From contig NZ_BBXE01000021.1 in assembly GCF_001570565.1 (NCBI RefSeq), positions 124,001-188,000 of the forward strand: a stretch of 64,000 nt of DNA, given 5' to 3'. A program made the translations under genes and the position numbers. Within the stretch, counting starts at the first letter, position 1, and each line of letters starts with the position of its first letter. The stretch is from Herbidospora yilanensis (GTDB lineage: Bacteria > Actinomycetota > Actinomycetes > Streptosporangiales > Streptosporangiaceae). Below, piece by piece: positions 40,209 to 49,251 of this stretch. The notes beneath the pieces were generated by a model that ran no database searches, was not told the DNA's origin, and saw nothing but the letters and a program-made list of their open reading frames with translations.

Positions 40209-40991
40209 TTGACGGGCATGCGAGATGTTCCGGTCACCGACGGATGGTCCGGCCACGAGCGGGCCCGGCTGGAGAGCCTGCTGGCCGGGGAGACGGTCAT
40301 CGTCAGCATGAACCGCCGGCGCGGGCATCCGAACCTGATCGCGTGGGCGAGAACCGCCGGCCTGTACGTCCGCATCGACACCCGCAGCGAGTGGGCCAAC
40401 CCCCACGAGAAGGACGACGTGCTGCGCGGCGAGCAGTTGCGGCGCTTCGAGTCCTACCTGACCGAGCGGCCCGAACTGCTGGCCCGCGTCCCCGAGCTGC
40501 GCGGCAAGGCCCTCGGGTGCTGGTGCGTCCCCGGGCCGTGCCACGGGCAGGTGCTCAAACGGCTCGCCGGGGGCGTGGTGGCCAGGCCGTCGCTCTCCCC
40601 GGCCGAACGGGCCGCCCTGGCCGAGGCCGAGGCCGAGATCGAGGCGGCCGGGGTCGGCGGGCTCGGACGGGTCGGCCAGGCCCTCACCCGCATCCGCGAC
40701 CTGAAGCTTTACCGGGCCGGCCACGCGGGCTTCGAGGACTACTGCCGGCAGCGCTGGGGCTTCACCCGCCACCACGCCAACCGCCAGATCGCCACCGCCG
40801 GTCTGATGGCCAACCTGGGCCGCGCGCCGGAGCCCCGTCTGACGGCCGTCCGCGACCTGATGGGCCAGCTCGACGGCGAGCCCACTCCCGAGGCGATCCG
40901 CAGGTGGATCGGCCTGATCGACGAGGGGATCGCGGAACTACAGGCGGCGCGGCGGCGGCTGGAAGGCCGGCTGCCCCGGCCCCTGAACTAG
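40209..40991 (+). CDS. DUF4326 protein with a C-terminal helix-turn-helix-like region
   Basis: A 260-residue protein. The N-terminal half is DUF4326, shown by ERPELLARVPELRGKALGCW and the Cys motif CWC...PCHG. The C-terminal half has DYCRQRWGFTRHHANRQIA, a helix-turn-helix-like segment common in proteins of actinobacterial plasmids and phages. The start is TTG at 40209, 5 nt after GAGGGGAG; ATG 40218 is too far from that site. Its final 54 bp overlap the leftward EI24 gene. The fusion suggests a nucleic-acid-related role; mobile origin is possible but codon use is not obviously foreign. Confidence 0.75.
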   Translation: MTGMRDVPVTDGWSGHERARLESLLAGETVIVSMNRRRGHPNLIAWARTAGLYVRIDTRSEWANPHEKDDVLRGEQLRRFESYLTERPELLARVPELRGKALGCWCVPGPCHGQVLKRLAGGVVARPSLSPAERAALAEAEAEIEAAGVGGLGRVGQALTRIRDLKLYRAGHAGFEDYCRQRWGFTRHHANRQIATAGLMANLGRAPEPRLTAVRDLMGQLDGEPTPEAIRRWIGLIDEGIAELQAARRRLEGRLPRPLN

Positions 40992-41744
40992 CATCCGGTC
41001 GCGCACCATCATCGCCGCCCCCGCGACCGCGCACGGCATCGCGGCGATGGCGAGGAACGGGACGAGGAACGTGACGAAGACGCCGGTCCCGAACCCGAGT
41101 GACATGCCCCGGTTCGCCTTCAGCACGGCGAACCGGTGTTTGCGGCGCACCCCGCGGCGCTCCATGGCGAGCGCGGTGAGCTCGACGGTCAGGAAATATC
41201 CGGACACGAGCGCGCCGATCACCGGCACGACGGTCTGCCCGACGACCGGCACGAACCCCAGCACGAACAGCGGGATCGTGAACATCAGGACGTAGCACAG
41301 GGTGACCAGGCTGTCTTTGATCGACCGCAGGATCCCGAGCACGAGCGGGGTGTCGTCGTGGTGGACGGGCCCGCCGAGGCTCTCCTCCACCTGCTCGGAG
41401 ATCTTCTCGTAGAACGGCTCGCCGATCGCCAGCGAGGCGGCCGTGAACAACACGATCGACAACACGGCCCCGACGATGACCAGCAGGACCCCGACGAGGG
41501 TGCGGAAGAGGTCCCGCCATCCCCAGTCGTCGGCGAACGGCGTCATCCAGGCGGCAACGTCGCCGGCGTTGACGGCCAGCAGCACGAGCAGCCCCGCGAA
41601 GACCGCGAACGCGATCAACGCCGGGATCAACCCGAACAACCACCAGCGGGGATGCCGGGCCATCCACCCGATCCCCCGCAGATAGAAACCGACCCCATCG
41701 AAGAACCCACCGGCCTGCCTGCGCACCGGCCCACCACCGACCAT
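40938..41744 (-). CDS. EI24/CysZ-like integral membrane protein
   Basis: A 268-residue membrane protein of the EI24 (CysZ-like) family with about six hydrophobic segments (for example WWLFGLIPALIAFAVFAGLLVLL, LLVIVGAVLSIVLFTAASLAI and PLFVLGFVPVVGQTVVPVIGA) and the family sequence IGEPFYEKISEQVEESLGG. In proteobacteria CysZ takes up sulfate; in actinobacteria the role is unproven. The start is ATG at 41744 with TAGCCT 7 nt upstream on the minus strand (possible leaderless start). It overlaps the DUF4326 gene at its end. Confidence 0.85.
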   Translation of the reverse strand: MVGGGPVRRQAGGFFDGVGFYLRGIGWMARHPRWWLFGLIPALIAFAVFAGLLVLLAVNAGDVAAWMTPFADDWGWRDLFRTLVGVLLVIVGAVLSIVLFTAASLAIGEPFYEKISEQVEESLGGPVHHDDTPLVLGILRSIKDSLVTLCYVLMFTIPLFVLGFVPVVGQTVVPVIGALVSGYFLTVELTALAMERRGVRRKHRFAVLKANRGMSLGFGTGVFVTFLVPFLAIAAMPCAVAGAAMMVRDRMLVQGPGQPAFQPPPRRL

Positions 41745-41851
41745 GATGGCGAGGCTAGCGAATCCGCGCTCCGACCGCGATCTACCGACTTGTACGGTTG
41801 CGCCGACACCGATTCGCAATCGATCCACTACGTTGAGTAAAGTCGCGGTCC

Positions 41852-41995
41852 GTGTACGGGTTCGAGATCGAAGCCGAAGTCCGGGCCTGGCTCACGGCGC
41901 TCACGGCCGCGCCGTCGAGATCTTCGAGAGGCAGGTGTGATGACCGGCTTCCACACCCGCTGGGTCCGTCCCAAGGAGCAGCCCGAGGACCCTGA
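41852..41995 (+). pseudogene. Remnant of a HigB/Gp49-type (RelE/ParE fold) toxin gene
   Basis: GTG at 41852 begins VYGFEIEAEVRAWLTALTA, which is the usual opening of the DUF891/HigB toxins that precede XRE antitoxins. The frame then goes astray. HGRAVEIFERQV, which would fit next in such toxins, is present in another frame (up to TGA at 41938-41940) and implies a frameshift near 41895-41905. The remaining roughly 70 residues of a toxin are absent, and the antitoxin ATG (41940) comes directly after. The active-site part is missing, so no toxic RNase is expected. This is based on remembered family wording. Confidence 0.6.
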
Positions 41996-42248
41996 GCGGA
42001 TCGCCATCAGAGAGGCCCTGGCCTTCGGCAAGGCCCTCTACGACCGCCGCACCGAACTCGGCCTGTCAGTGCCGGAACTGGCCGAACGGGCCGGCATCGC
42101 GGCCGACGAGATCGAATGCATCGAAGAGGGCGGTACCACCCCGACGGTGGCGCTGCTACGGCTTCTCGCGGCGGCGCTCGACGCGGACGTGCGTCTCACG
42201 GCCGGGCACGACCTGGGTTCGGTCTGGTTCGAGGCCCATGCCGCCTGA
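41940..42248 (+). CDS. XRE-family antitoxin-like helix-turn-helix protein
   Basis: A 102-residue protein: MTGFHTRWVRPKEQPED, a linker helix (IAIREALAFGKALYDRRTELG) and an XRE helix-turn-helix (LSVPELAERAGIAADEIECIEEGGTTPTVALLRLLAAAL). This is the form of a HigA antitoxin or autoregulator. ATG at 41940 overlaps the end of the toxin remnant upstream (TGATG), which is the usual toxin-first HigBA order. The antitoxin is intact although its toxin is not. It may still act as a DNA-binding regulator. It is followed by maf in the opposite direction. Confidence 0.8.
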   Translation: MTGFHTRWVRPKEQPEDPERIAIREALAFGKALYDRRTELGLSVPELAERAGIAADEIECIEEGGTTPTVALLRLLAAALDADVRLTAGHDLGSVWFEAHAA

Positions 42249-42256
42249 CGGCCGCG

Positions 42257-42853
42257 CTACCCGCGCGTCCACAACGAGGTGACCTCGACGCCCAGTTCGG
42301 CCAGCAGGCGGCGCACGAGAGGAAGCGAGATGCCCAGCACGTTGCCGTGGTCTCCCTCGATCCCCTCGACGAACCAGCCTCCGAGCCCGTCGAGGGTGAA
42401 GGCGCCCGCGACCCGCAGCGGCTCGCCGCTCGCCACGTAGGCCGTGATCTCGGCCTCCGACGGGGTGCCGAAGCGCACGGTCGTCGCGCACGTCTCGGCG
42501 GCCTCGCGGCCCGAGGGCAGGTCGATCACGCTGTGGCCGGTCAGCAGGCGTCCGGTTCGTCCTCGCATGGAGAGCCACCGTTCCGTAGCCTCGCCGGTCG
42601 ACGCGGGTTTCCCGTAGGCCACCCCGTCGAGCTCCAGCACGGAGTCGCAGCCGATCACCAGCGCCGGGCCCGAAATCGTCTCGGCGACCGCTCTGGCCTT
42701 GGCTTTCGCCAGTACCAAGGCGAGGTCGGACGGGGTCGGAGCGGTGATCGCCGACTCGTCGACGCCGCTGACGACGACTTTGGGCTCCAGCCCGGCGGCG
42801 CGCAGAACGCCGAGGCGGGCCGGGGAGGCGGAGGCGAGAATGAGCTCGGTCAC
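42257..42853 (-). CDS. maf: Maf-family nucleotide pyrophosphatase
   Basis: A 198-residue Maf/HAM1-like nucleoside triphosphate pyrophosphatase that removes modified or non-canonical pyrimidine nucleotides. Family signatures are [18 protein letters not shown] at the start, [21 protein letters not shown] and [25 protein letters not shown]. The start is GTG at 42853, as the family begins near [10 protein letters not shown]; the upstream ATG would add 11 residues overlapping the promoter. In actinomycetes maf often lies near acyl-CoA carboxylase genes; here it does not. Confidence 0.93.
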   Translation of the reverse strand: MTELILASASPARLGVLRAAGLEPKVVVSGVDESAITAPTPSDLALVLAKAKARAVAETISGPALVIGCDSVLELDGVAYGKPASTGEATERWLSMRGRTGRLLTGHSVIDLPSGREAAETCATTVRFGTPSEAEITAYVASGEPLRVAGAFTLDGLGGWFVEGIEGDHGNVLGISLPLVRRLLAELGVEVTSLWTRG

Positions 42854-42961
42854 GTCAGCCCACCTTAGTCCCGAAGTCCTTTTCATCGTTTGTCAACCGA
42901 TATGCGGGCTGATGGTCATGAGGAGTACCTTGTCCGGGTTGATCGGCGGCGGGGAGGCCAC

Positions 42962-44815
42962 GTGGCGAAGGCGAGTGTGCGCGAGAGGGCGCGGTACTGG
43001 TTCGACAACACCATGTCGCGGGGGACCGGGGCGCTGATCGGCTGGCTGGCCGCGTTCTGCGCCGCCCTGGTCGTCGGGGCGGCGATGCTGGCCGTCTGGC
43101 TGACGCCGGGCGAGATCGAGAACGGGGTGCCGGGCGCGCTCTGGGCCTCGCTGATGCGCACGCTCAGCCCCGGGAAGATCGCCTCCGACCAGGGCACCGC
43201 GCCCTATCTGGCCATCATGCTCACCGCCTCGCTCGGCGGCCTGTTCTTCGTCTCGCTGTTCGTCGGCCTGCTCTCGGCCGGCCTCAAGACCAAGGTCGAA
43301 GACCTGCGCAAGGGCCGGTCGCGGATCATCGAGTCGCAGCACACCGTCGTCCTGGGCTGGTCCGACCAGGTCTTCACGATCGTCGCCGAGCTCGTGAAGG
43401 CCCGGGAGCAGAAGTCGGTGATCGCGATCCTCGCCGACAAGGACAAGGTCTCGATGGAGGACGACCTCCGCGCCCGCATCCCCGACACCGGACGGGTCCG
43501 CGTCGTCTGCCGGACCGGCCGTCCGACCGAGTCGGCCGACCTCGACCTGATGAACCTCGGCGCGGCCCGGTCGATCGTCGTGTTGTCGCCTTCGGGGGAC
43601 GATCCCGACGCCCACGTCATCAAGACCCTGCTCGCGCTGGCCAAGCGCCGGGGCGACCATCCGCCGGTCGTGGCCGCCATCGCCGACTCGGGCAACATGG
43701 CGGCGGCGCGGCTGGCGGGCGGGCCGGGCGTGCACCTGGTCGACTCCGACGACACGGCCGCGCGGCTCATCGTGCAGTCGTCGCGTCAGTCGGGCATGTC
43801 GGTCGTCTGCATGGACCTGCTCAACTTCGACGACGGCGAGATCTATCTGCGCAGGGTGCCCTCGCTCACGGGAAGGACCTACGGCCAGGCGCTCGGCGCG
43901 TTCGAGAACGCGACGCTCATCGGCCTGAAGAGGGCGACGGGCGTCGAGCTCAACCCGTCCACCGAGACGGTCATCGCCGAAGGCGACGACGTCATCGTCA
44001 TCGCCCAGGACGACTCCACGATCGACCTCGCGGCGCGACCGGCCGCCGTCGACGAGACGGCGATCGTGCAGGCGGGCCGTACCAGGCTGGAACCCGAGCG
44101 CACACTGGTGCTCGGGTGGAACGGCCGCGCGAGCACGATCGTGCGTTACCTCGACGGCTATGTCGCACCGGGGTCGGTGCTCGACGTGGCGGCGGGACAT
44201 CCCGACGCGGGCTCCGGCCTGGGCGGGCTGCGCAACCTCACGCTGAACGTGAAGGAGTGCGAGACCACCGACCGCTACGCCCTCGAATCGCTCAGCGTCG
44301 GCCTCTACCAGCACGTCATCGTCCTGTCGGACGACCGCTTCGAGCCCCACCACGCCGACACGCGCACGCTGATGTCGCTGCTGCAACTGCGCGACATGCA
44401 GACCGTCATGCACGAGCGATACTCGATCGTCAGCGAGATGCACGACGAGAACAACCGCGAACTCGCCGAGGTCACCGAGGCCGACGACATCGTCATCAGC
44501 GACACCGTCATCGGCCTGCTGCTCGCGCAACTGGCCGAGAACCGGCACCTGTCGGAGGTGTTCGGCTACCTCTTCGACTCGCGCGGCTCGGAGATCTACC
44601 CGAGACCCGCGAGCGACTACGTCACCGAGGGCCGTCCCGTCACGTTCGCGACGGTGATCGAGTCGGCCCGCCGCAGAGGCGAGACGGCCATCGGCTACCG
44701 GAGGGCGGCCCGCGTCAGCGAGGCGCCCCACTTCGGCGTCGTGCTCAACCCTGCCAAGTCGGCCGAGCTCGTGTTCGAGGCCGGTGACAAGGTGATAGTG
44801 CTGGCGGAGCGTTAG
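42962..44815 (+). CDS. CASTOR/POLLUX-type putative ion channel with two RCK-like domains
   Basis: A 617-residue membrane protein of the CASTOR/POLLUX/SYM8 ion-channel family. The N-terminus has one membrane helix (GALIGWLAAFCAALVVGAAM), a pore-loop region (LWASLMRTLSPGKIASDQG) and a second helix (LAIMLTASLGGLFFVSLFVGL). Then come two Rossmann-like RCK domains (about 105-360 and 370-617, with HTVVLGWSDQVFTI and RTLVLGWNGRASTI). Start GTG 42962 has GGGGAGG upstream. It should gate cations by cytoplasmic ligands. The 3' end overlaps the DUF937 gene by 4 bp. Confidence 0.88.
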   Translation: MAKASVRERARYWFDNTMSRGTGALIGWLAAFCAALVVGAAMLAVWLTPGEIENGVPGALWASLMRTLSPGKIASDQGTAPYLAIMLTASLGGLFFVSLFVGLLSAGLKTKVEDLRKGRSRIIESQHTVVLGWSDQVFTIVAELVKAREQKSVIAILADKDKVSMEDDLRARIPDTGRVRVVCRTGRPTESADLDLMNLGAARSIVVLSPSGDDPDAHVIKTLLALAKRRGDHPPVVAAIADSGNMAAARLAGGPGVHLVDSDDTAARLIVQSSRQSGMSVVCMDLLNFDDGEIYLRRVPSLTGRTYGQALGAFENATLIGLKRATGVELNPSTETVIAEGDDVIVIAQDDSTIDLAARPAAVDETAIVQAGRTRLEPERTLVLGWNGRASTIVRYLDGYVAPGSVLDVAAGHPDAGSGLGGLRNLTLNVKECETTDRYALESLSVGLYQHVIVLSDDRFEPHHADTRTLMSLLQLRDMQTVMHERYSIVSEMHDENNRELAEVTEADDIVISDTVIGLLLAQLAENRHLSEVFGYLFDSRGSEIYPRPASDYVTEGRPVTFATVIESARRRGETAIGYRRAARVSEAPHFGVVLNPAKSAELVFEAGDKVIVLAER

Positions 44816-45405
44816 ACGCGCTGGCCCCGCTGCGGCTTGTTCTTCGGCTTGGCACCACCCTGCGCCTGAGCGCCACCGAAGATCTTGCCGAGGACACCGC
44901 TGAGCATGTCGCCGAAGCTGCTCGTGCTCATCGCCGACTCCTGGCGGCGGAGCTCACGGGCCATCGCCGTGGCGTCCATGTGGTTGGCGTCGATCCGCTG
45001 GGCCATCATGGCCATCGCCATCGGCGCGACCATGGCCATCATCTTCATGATGGCGCCCGAGTTCATGCCCATGAACTGGGCGATGCCCTCGGCGGCCTGA
45101 CGGCTGCCGGGGACCCCGAGGACGTGGGCCAGGATGCGCTGGCCGTCCTGGTCGTTCGCCAGGGCGGCGATGTCCCGGAAGGGCTCGGCGGCCGAGTGGT
45201 CGTCCATGGCGGCACGCAGCGACTGGGCCCCCTTGGGCTCGCCGCAGTTGCGGGCCATGCCGCAGATGACGGTGGCCAGACAGGCCTGGATGGCCGGCTT
45301 GGCGGACTCGGCGTCGGTCCCCAGCAGGGACGCCATCTGCTGGATCCCCTGCGGGCCCAGCTTGGAGATGATCTCTTCGTGCATCGACTGACTCGACTGA
45401 CTCAC
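44812..45405 (-). CDS. DUF937-family protein
   Basis: A 197-residue protein of the DUF937 type, with LAHVLGVPGSRQAAEGIAQF and a Met/Ala-rich centre (IMKMMAMVAPMAMAMMAQR) that might contact membranes or pack as helices. The C-terminal end is a basic disordered tail (KPKNKPQRGQRV). The start is GTG at 45405 behind GGGGGAG. No enzymatic motif is seen. It converges on the channel gene. Confidence 0.8.
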   Translation of the reverse strand: MSQSSQSMHEEIISKLGPQGIQQMASLLGTDAESAKPAIQACLATVICGMARNCGEPKGAQSLRAAMDDHSAAEPFRDIAALANDQDGQRILAHVLGVPGSRQAAEGIAQFMGMNSGAIMKMMAMVAPMAMAMMAQRIDANHMDATAMARELRRQESAMSTSSFGDMLSGVLGKIFGGAQAQGGAKPKNKPQRGQRV

Positions 45406-45522
45406 GGTCGGTTCTCCCCCGTTTCAGAAGTGTTCCGCGAGTGATCTGCCCCGCCCGATTTAGGGGTAATGCCTGCTTTGCACCAAATCAACGCTTTCGC
45501 CGCCGAGCGAGGGGACGCCCCC

Positions 45523-46652
45523 ATGAACTGGCCTGAGCACGCACGCCGTCTCGCCGACCAGGTGACCCATCCCGGCTCCCGGTGGCGGGAGGCGGTCGCC
45601 GGACGCCGCGCCACCTGCTGGTGCCCGCCTGGTGGCGGCCGGACGCCGAAGGGTGGGCCGCCGTGCGAGGGTCGTCCGACGAGGACGCCTGGCTCCGGCA
45701 CGCCTACGCCGACCAGACCCTGGTCACCCGGATCGGGGAACTGCACGCCGACGACGCCGCCGAGGGGCGGACGGCGCGCGGCCGGCCCACGTCGTCGTCG
45801 ACGCTGCCGGGACTGGTGCTGAACATGTTCCGGCACGCCCGCATCGGCGCGGGCGACCGCGTGCTCGACGTCGGCACGGGCAGCGGATACGGCACCGCGC
45901 TGCTCTGCCGGCTGCTGGGCCACGGCCGCGTCACCTCGATCGACGTCGAACGCCGTCTGGTCGACGTGGCGACGGCCCGCCTCGCCGAGCTGGGCCACCG
46001 GCCCCAGATGGTGAACGGCGACGCCACGACGCCGCTGCCCGGCGAGTACGACCGGATCGTGGCCACCGTCGCGGTCCGGCCGATCCCGGCGGCGTGGCTG
46101 GCGGCGCTGCCGACCGGCGGCCGGTTCGCCACGACGATCACGAACACCAGCCTGATCGTCACCGGCGTCAAGACCCCCGACGGTGGCGCGGCCGGCCGGG
46201 TCGAGCGCGACTGGGCGATGTTCATGACCACGCGTACCGGCACCGACTACCCGCCCCGCCTGGCCGGGCGGGTGGCGGCGGCCCGGGTGGCCGAGGGCGA
46301 TGAGGTGACGACCGCCCGGTTCCCGATCCTGAACCTCATGGACGCGTGGGAGATCCGCAGCATGCTGGAGGTCGGCGTCCCGGACATCGAACACGTCCAC
46401 ACCGAGGACGGCGGCGTCCGGACGGCCCTCATGGTGCACGAGGACGGATCGTGGGCCCGCGCCGAGTCCGCCGGAGGCGAGCCGGCCACGGTCCACCAGG
46501 GCGGGCCGCGGCGCCTGTGGGACGAACTCGACCGGGTGCGCGATTACTGGCTCCAGCACGGAGCCCTGCCCCTCTACGGCGCCGAGGCCGCGGTCTCCCC
46601 CGACGGGACGATCCACCTGAGGCGGGGACGGTGGTCGGCCACCATCGGGTGA
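45523..46652 (+). pseudogene. Isoaspartate-methyltransferase-like gene with a frameshift
   Basis: A SAM methyltransferase of the protein-L-isoaspartate O-methyltransferase type. ATG 45523 (GAGGGG upstream) encodes MNWPEHARRLADQVTHPGSRWREAVAG in one frame, while TPRHLLVPAWW and everything after it are in another. The break is at about 45601-45603, where one base appears to be lacking. Downstream everything looks intact: RPTSSSTLPGLVLNMF, VLDVGTGSGYGTALL and YDRIVATVAVRPIPAAWL, to TGA at 46652. Either a real pseudogene or a sequencing error. If translation starts at an internal GTG (45582), the protein would lack about 20 conserved residues. Similar methyltransferases accompany ATP-grasp RiPP genes; none are seen here. 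Confidence 0.75.
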
Positions 46653-47282
46653 TCAGGTGCCGAGTCCGGCCTGCCTGGCCCTGACCACCGCCTGGGCGCG
46701 GTCGGCCACCTGGAGCTTGGCGAAGACGCTCGTCAGGTGGTTCTTCACGGTCTTCAGGCTGAGGAACAGCGCCCTGGCGATCTCGGCGTTGGTCTTGCCG
46801 TTGGCCAGCAGGTCGAGGATCTCGCGCTCCCGCTGGGTCAGCTCGGGGAAGGGACCGGTGCCGGGGCCGGTCGTCAGGAAACGACGGATGCGCCTGGCCA
46901 CGGCGGGGCCGTAGACGGCCTCGCCCCTGGCGACCGCGCTGACGGCGGCGAGGAAGTCCTCGCCGCCCGTTCCCTTCAGCACGTAGCCCCGGGCGCCGGC
47001 GCGGAGCGCGGCGAAGACCGACGCGTCGTCCTCGGACATGGTCAGCACCAATACGCCCAGGTCGGGGCGCTGGTCGACGAGGCGCCTCGTGGCCTCCAGG
47101 CCGCCCACGCCGGGCATCACGAGGTCCATGACGACGACGTCCGGGTTCAGGGACAGCGCGAGCTCGACGGCCTCCTCGCCGTCGGAGGCCTCCCCGACGA
47201 CCTCTGCGCCGCCCACCTGCTCCAGGAGGGCACGCAGGCCGTGTCTGAGGAGGGGGTGGTCGTCGGCGAGGAGTACTTTCAC
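46653..47282 (-). CDS. NarL/LuxR-type response regulator
   Basis: A 209-residue response regulator: an N-terminal receiver (VKVLLADDHPLLRHG, phosphoacceptor D53 in VVVMDLVMPG, TMSEDDASVFAALRAGARGYVLK) and a C-terminal LuxR helix-turn-helix (LTQREREILDLLANGKTNAEIARALFLS). The start is GTG at 47282, overlapping the stop of the kinase gene (GTGA), so the pair is translationally coupled. Its last base abuts the methyltransferase stop. A palindromic dyad upstream of the kinase gene (49225-49251) is a candidate target. Confidence 0.93.
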   Translation of the reverse strand: MKVLLADDHPLLRHGLRALLEQVGGAEVVGEASDGEEAVELALSLNPDVVVMDLVMPGVGGLEATRRLVDQRPDLGVLVLTMSEDDASVFAALRAGARGYVLKGTGGEDFLAAVSAVARGEAVYGPAVARRIRRFLTTGPGTGPFPELTQREREILDLLANGKTNAEIARALFLSLKTVKNHLTSVFAKLQVADRAQAVVRARQAGLGT

Positions 47283-49183
47283 AGCGGGAGCACCGCCTTC
47301 ACTGTCGTGCCGTTCGTCGAGGTCCGGCGCAGGGTGCCGCCGAGTTCGGCCGCCCGCTCGCGCATGCTGCCGCTGCCGACTCCCTCGACGAGGGGGTCGG
47401 GCAGGCCGCAGCCGTCGTCGGTGACGGTCACCGTCAATTGTCCGTCCTCGGCGGTCGCGCTGATGTCGATGTGGTCGGCCCGCGCGTGCTTCAGGGAATT
47501 GGCCAGCGCCTCCTGGACGATCCGGTAGGCCGCCACCTCCACCGCCGCCGAGAGTTCCGGCAGGTCGCACACGGTGACGGTGACCTGGGGGCCGATCGTG
47601 TCCAACGCCAGGTCTTCCAGCGCGCCGGCCAGTCCGAGTTCGTCCAGAGCCGGTGGACGCAGGCCCTGGACGATCCTCCGGACGTCCGCGACCAGCGTCT
47701 GGGTCAGCTCGCGCACGTTCCTGACCTCCTCGCCGGGGGTCGCCGCCTCGATGAGGTACAGGCCGATGCCGATCGCGGCCAGCCCGGGGCCGAGGCCGTC
47801 GTGCAGGTCGCGGCGCAGGCGGCGGCGCTCCTCCTCGCGGGCCTTGACCAGGTCGGCGCGTGACTCGCGCACCTCGCGCGCCAGCCGGGCCGCCGCCAGC
47901 GCGACCGCCAGGTGCCGGGCCAGGTCGGTGAGCACGGCCAGGTCGGCACGGGACAGCGGCTCCCCCGGCGAGCGCGGGGCCGCTCTCAACTCGCCCTCGT
48001 GGCGCCCGCTCGCCGTCAGGGGGAGCTGTACGGCTCCGCCCACCCTCCGGCCGGTCTCGGACACGGTCACCCCGTCGGCCGACACCACCGCCACCCACGG
48101 CAACCGCAGGGTCGAGGCGACCGTTTCGGCCGCGTCGTCGAGGAGACGGGTGGGGTCGGCGGCGGCCTCAAGGCGTACACCCAACTGGTTGAGCGCGGTG
48201 ACCGGGTCGCCGCGGTGGCCGAACAACCACCGGCCCACCGCCTTCTGCAGCGCGGCCCGCAGCGGCGCGAACGCGACCGCGACCACGGCGGTGGCGACGA
48301 GGGTCTCGGTCGAGGCCACGAGCGCGTGGGCGGTGGCGACGACGCCGAGGTAGACAGCCAGCAGCAGGCCGGTGAGAAGGGTGTAGACGACGGTCCGGCG
48401 CAGCAGGACCTCGATGTCGAACAGCCGGTAGCGGAAGATCGAGACGGCCGTGGCGACGGGGACGAGCGGCAGCGCCACGGCCAGCAGCGCCACCCCGATC
48501 TGCGGCTCGGCGGCCAGCAGGGAGTCGGCGATCACCGCCGCCACGAGGGTCACCACGGCCGCGAAGACGGGCAGCAGCCGCCGCAGGTCCCGCCGCAGCC
48601 GGGTGGCCAGCGCCGCCGCGCCGCCGATGCCCAGGACCGTCACGACGACGGCGAAGGCGGTGCTGACGTAGGGATCGGTCGCGACGAGGCCGACGGGGTT
48701 CGGGCGCTCGCTGCCCCAGACCCAGATGTGGTCGCGCAGCATGAGCACGGCGTGCAGCCCCACGAGCGCGGCGATCATGAGGCCGGCCGGGAGGCGCCAG
48801 CGCCTCGACGGGAGGCGGCCGTCGGGCAGGTAGAGCGGAAGCAGCAGCAACGACCCGAACCCGGTCAGGAACACCCAGTTCGTGATCCAGCCCGCGACGA
48901 GGGTGCCGGGCCAGCCGTGCGCCTCCCCGAAGGCGGCGTAACCACCGGCCAGCGCCTGGAGCGCGAGCCCGGCGCCGCCGAGGCAGAAGAGCCAGCCGAC
49001 CGGGTGGCGGGGGCGGGCGGTGACGATGAGCGCGCCGGTCAGGGGGTAGGTGAGACCGACGATGGCGTCCAGGACGAGGTAGTCGGTGTCGGCGTGCTCG
49101 ACGCCGGCGGTCAGGACGACACCGACGACGACGGCGGCCGCGCAGAGCACGGGCACGATCCAGGGCCATCGGACGGTCGGCAT
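47279..49183 (-). CDS. Membrane sensor histidine kinase (HisKA_3/DesK type)
   Basis: A 634-residue kinase with about eight N-terminal membrane helices (residues 1-330; for example WIVPVLCAAAVVVGVVL and LLPLYLPDGRL), a GAF-like middle region (DPTRLLDDAAETVASTLRLPW), the HisKA_3 dimerisation box with phosphohistidine in [20 protein letters not shown] and a C-terminal HATPase (IVQEALANSLKHARA, VTDDGCGLPD, MRERAAELGG). The start is ATG at 49183; GACAAT lies 6 nt upstream, suggesting a leaderless mRNA. It is cotranscribed with the response regulator. The signal is unknown. Confidence 0.92.
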   Translation of the reverse strand: MPTVRWPWIVPVLCAAAVVVGVVLTAGVEHADTDYLVLDAIVGLTYPLTGALIVTARPRHPVGWLFCLGGAGLALQALAGGYAAFGEAHGWPGTLVAGWITNWVFLTGFGSLLLLPLYLPDGRLPSRRWRLPAGLMIAALVGLHAVLMLRDHIWVWGSERPNPVGLVATDPYVSTAFAVVVTVLGIGGAAALATRLRRDLRRLLPVFAAVVTLVAAVIADSLLAAEPQIGVALLAVALPLVPVATAVSIFRYRLFDIEVLLRRTVVYTLLTGLLLAVYLGVVATAHALVASTETLVATAVVAVAFAPLRAALQKAVGRWLFGHRGDPVTALNQLGVRLEAAADPTRLLDDAAETVASTLRLPWVAVVSADGVTVSETGRRVGGAVQLPLTASGRHEGELRAAPRSPGEPLSRADLAVLTDLARHLAVALAAARLAREVRESRADLVKAREEERRRLRRDLHDGLGPGLAAIGIGLYLIEAATPGEEVRNVRELTQTLVADVRRIVQGLRPPALDELGLAGALEDLALDTIGPQVTVTVCDLPELSAAVEVAAYRIVQEALANSLKHARADHIDISATAEDGQLTVTVTDDGCGLPDPLVEGVGSGSMRERAAELGGTLRRTSTNGTTVKAVLPL

Positions 49184-49224
49184 GCGCCAATTGTCAGGGA
49201 TATCCGCAGGTGAGGGAATGGGAC

Positions 49225-49251
49225 CAGGGTCCCGTGGACCCCGGGACCCTG
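49225..49251. promoter_or_regulatory. 27-bp dyad in the divergent kinase / CPBP promoter region
   Basis: CAGGGTCCC (49225-49233) and GGGACCCTG (49243-49251) are perfect inverted copies. The site lies 42 bp upstream of the kinase start and 177 bp before the CPBP gene, and is a good operator candidate for the response regulator or another factor. There is no T run. Confidence 0.5.
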
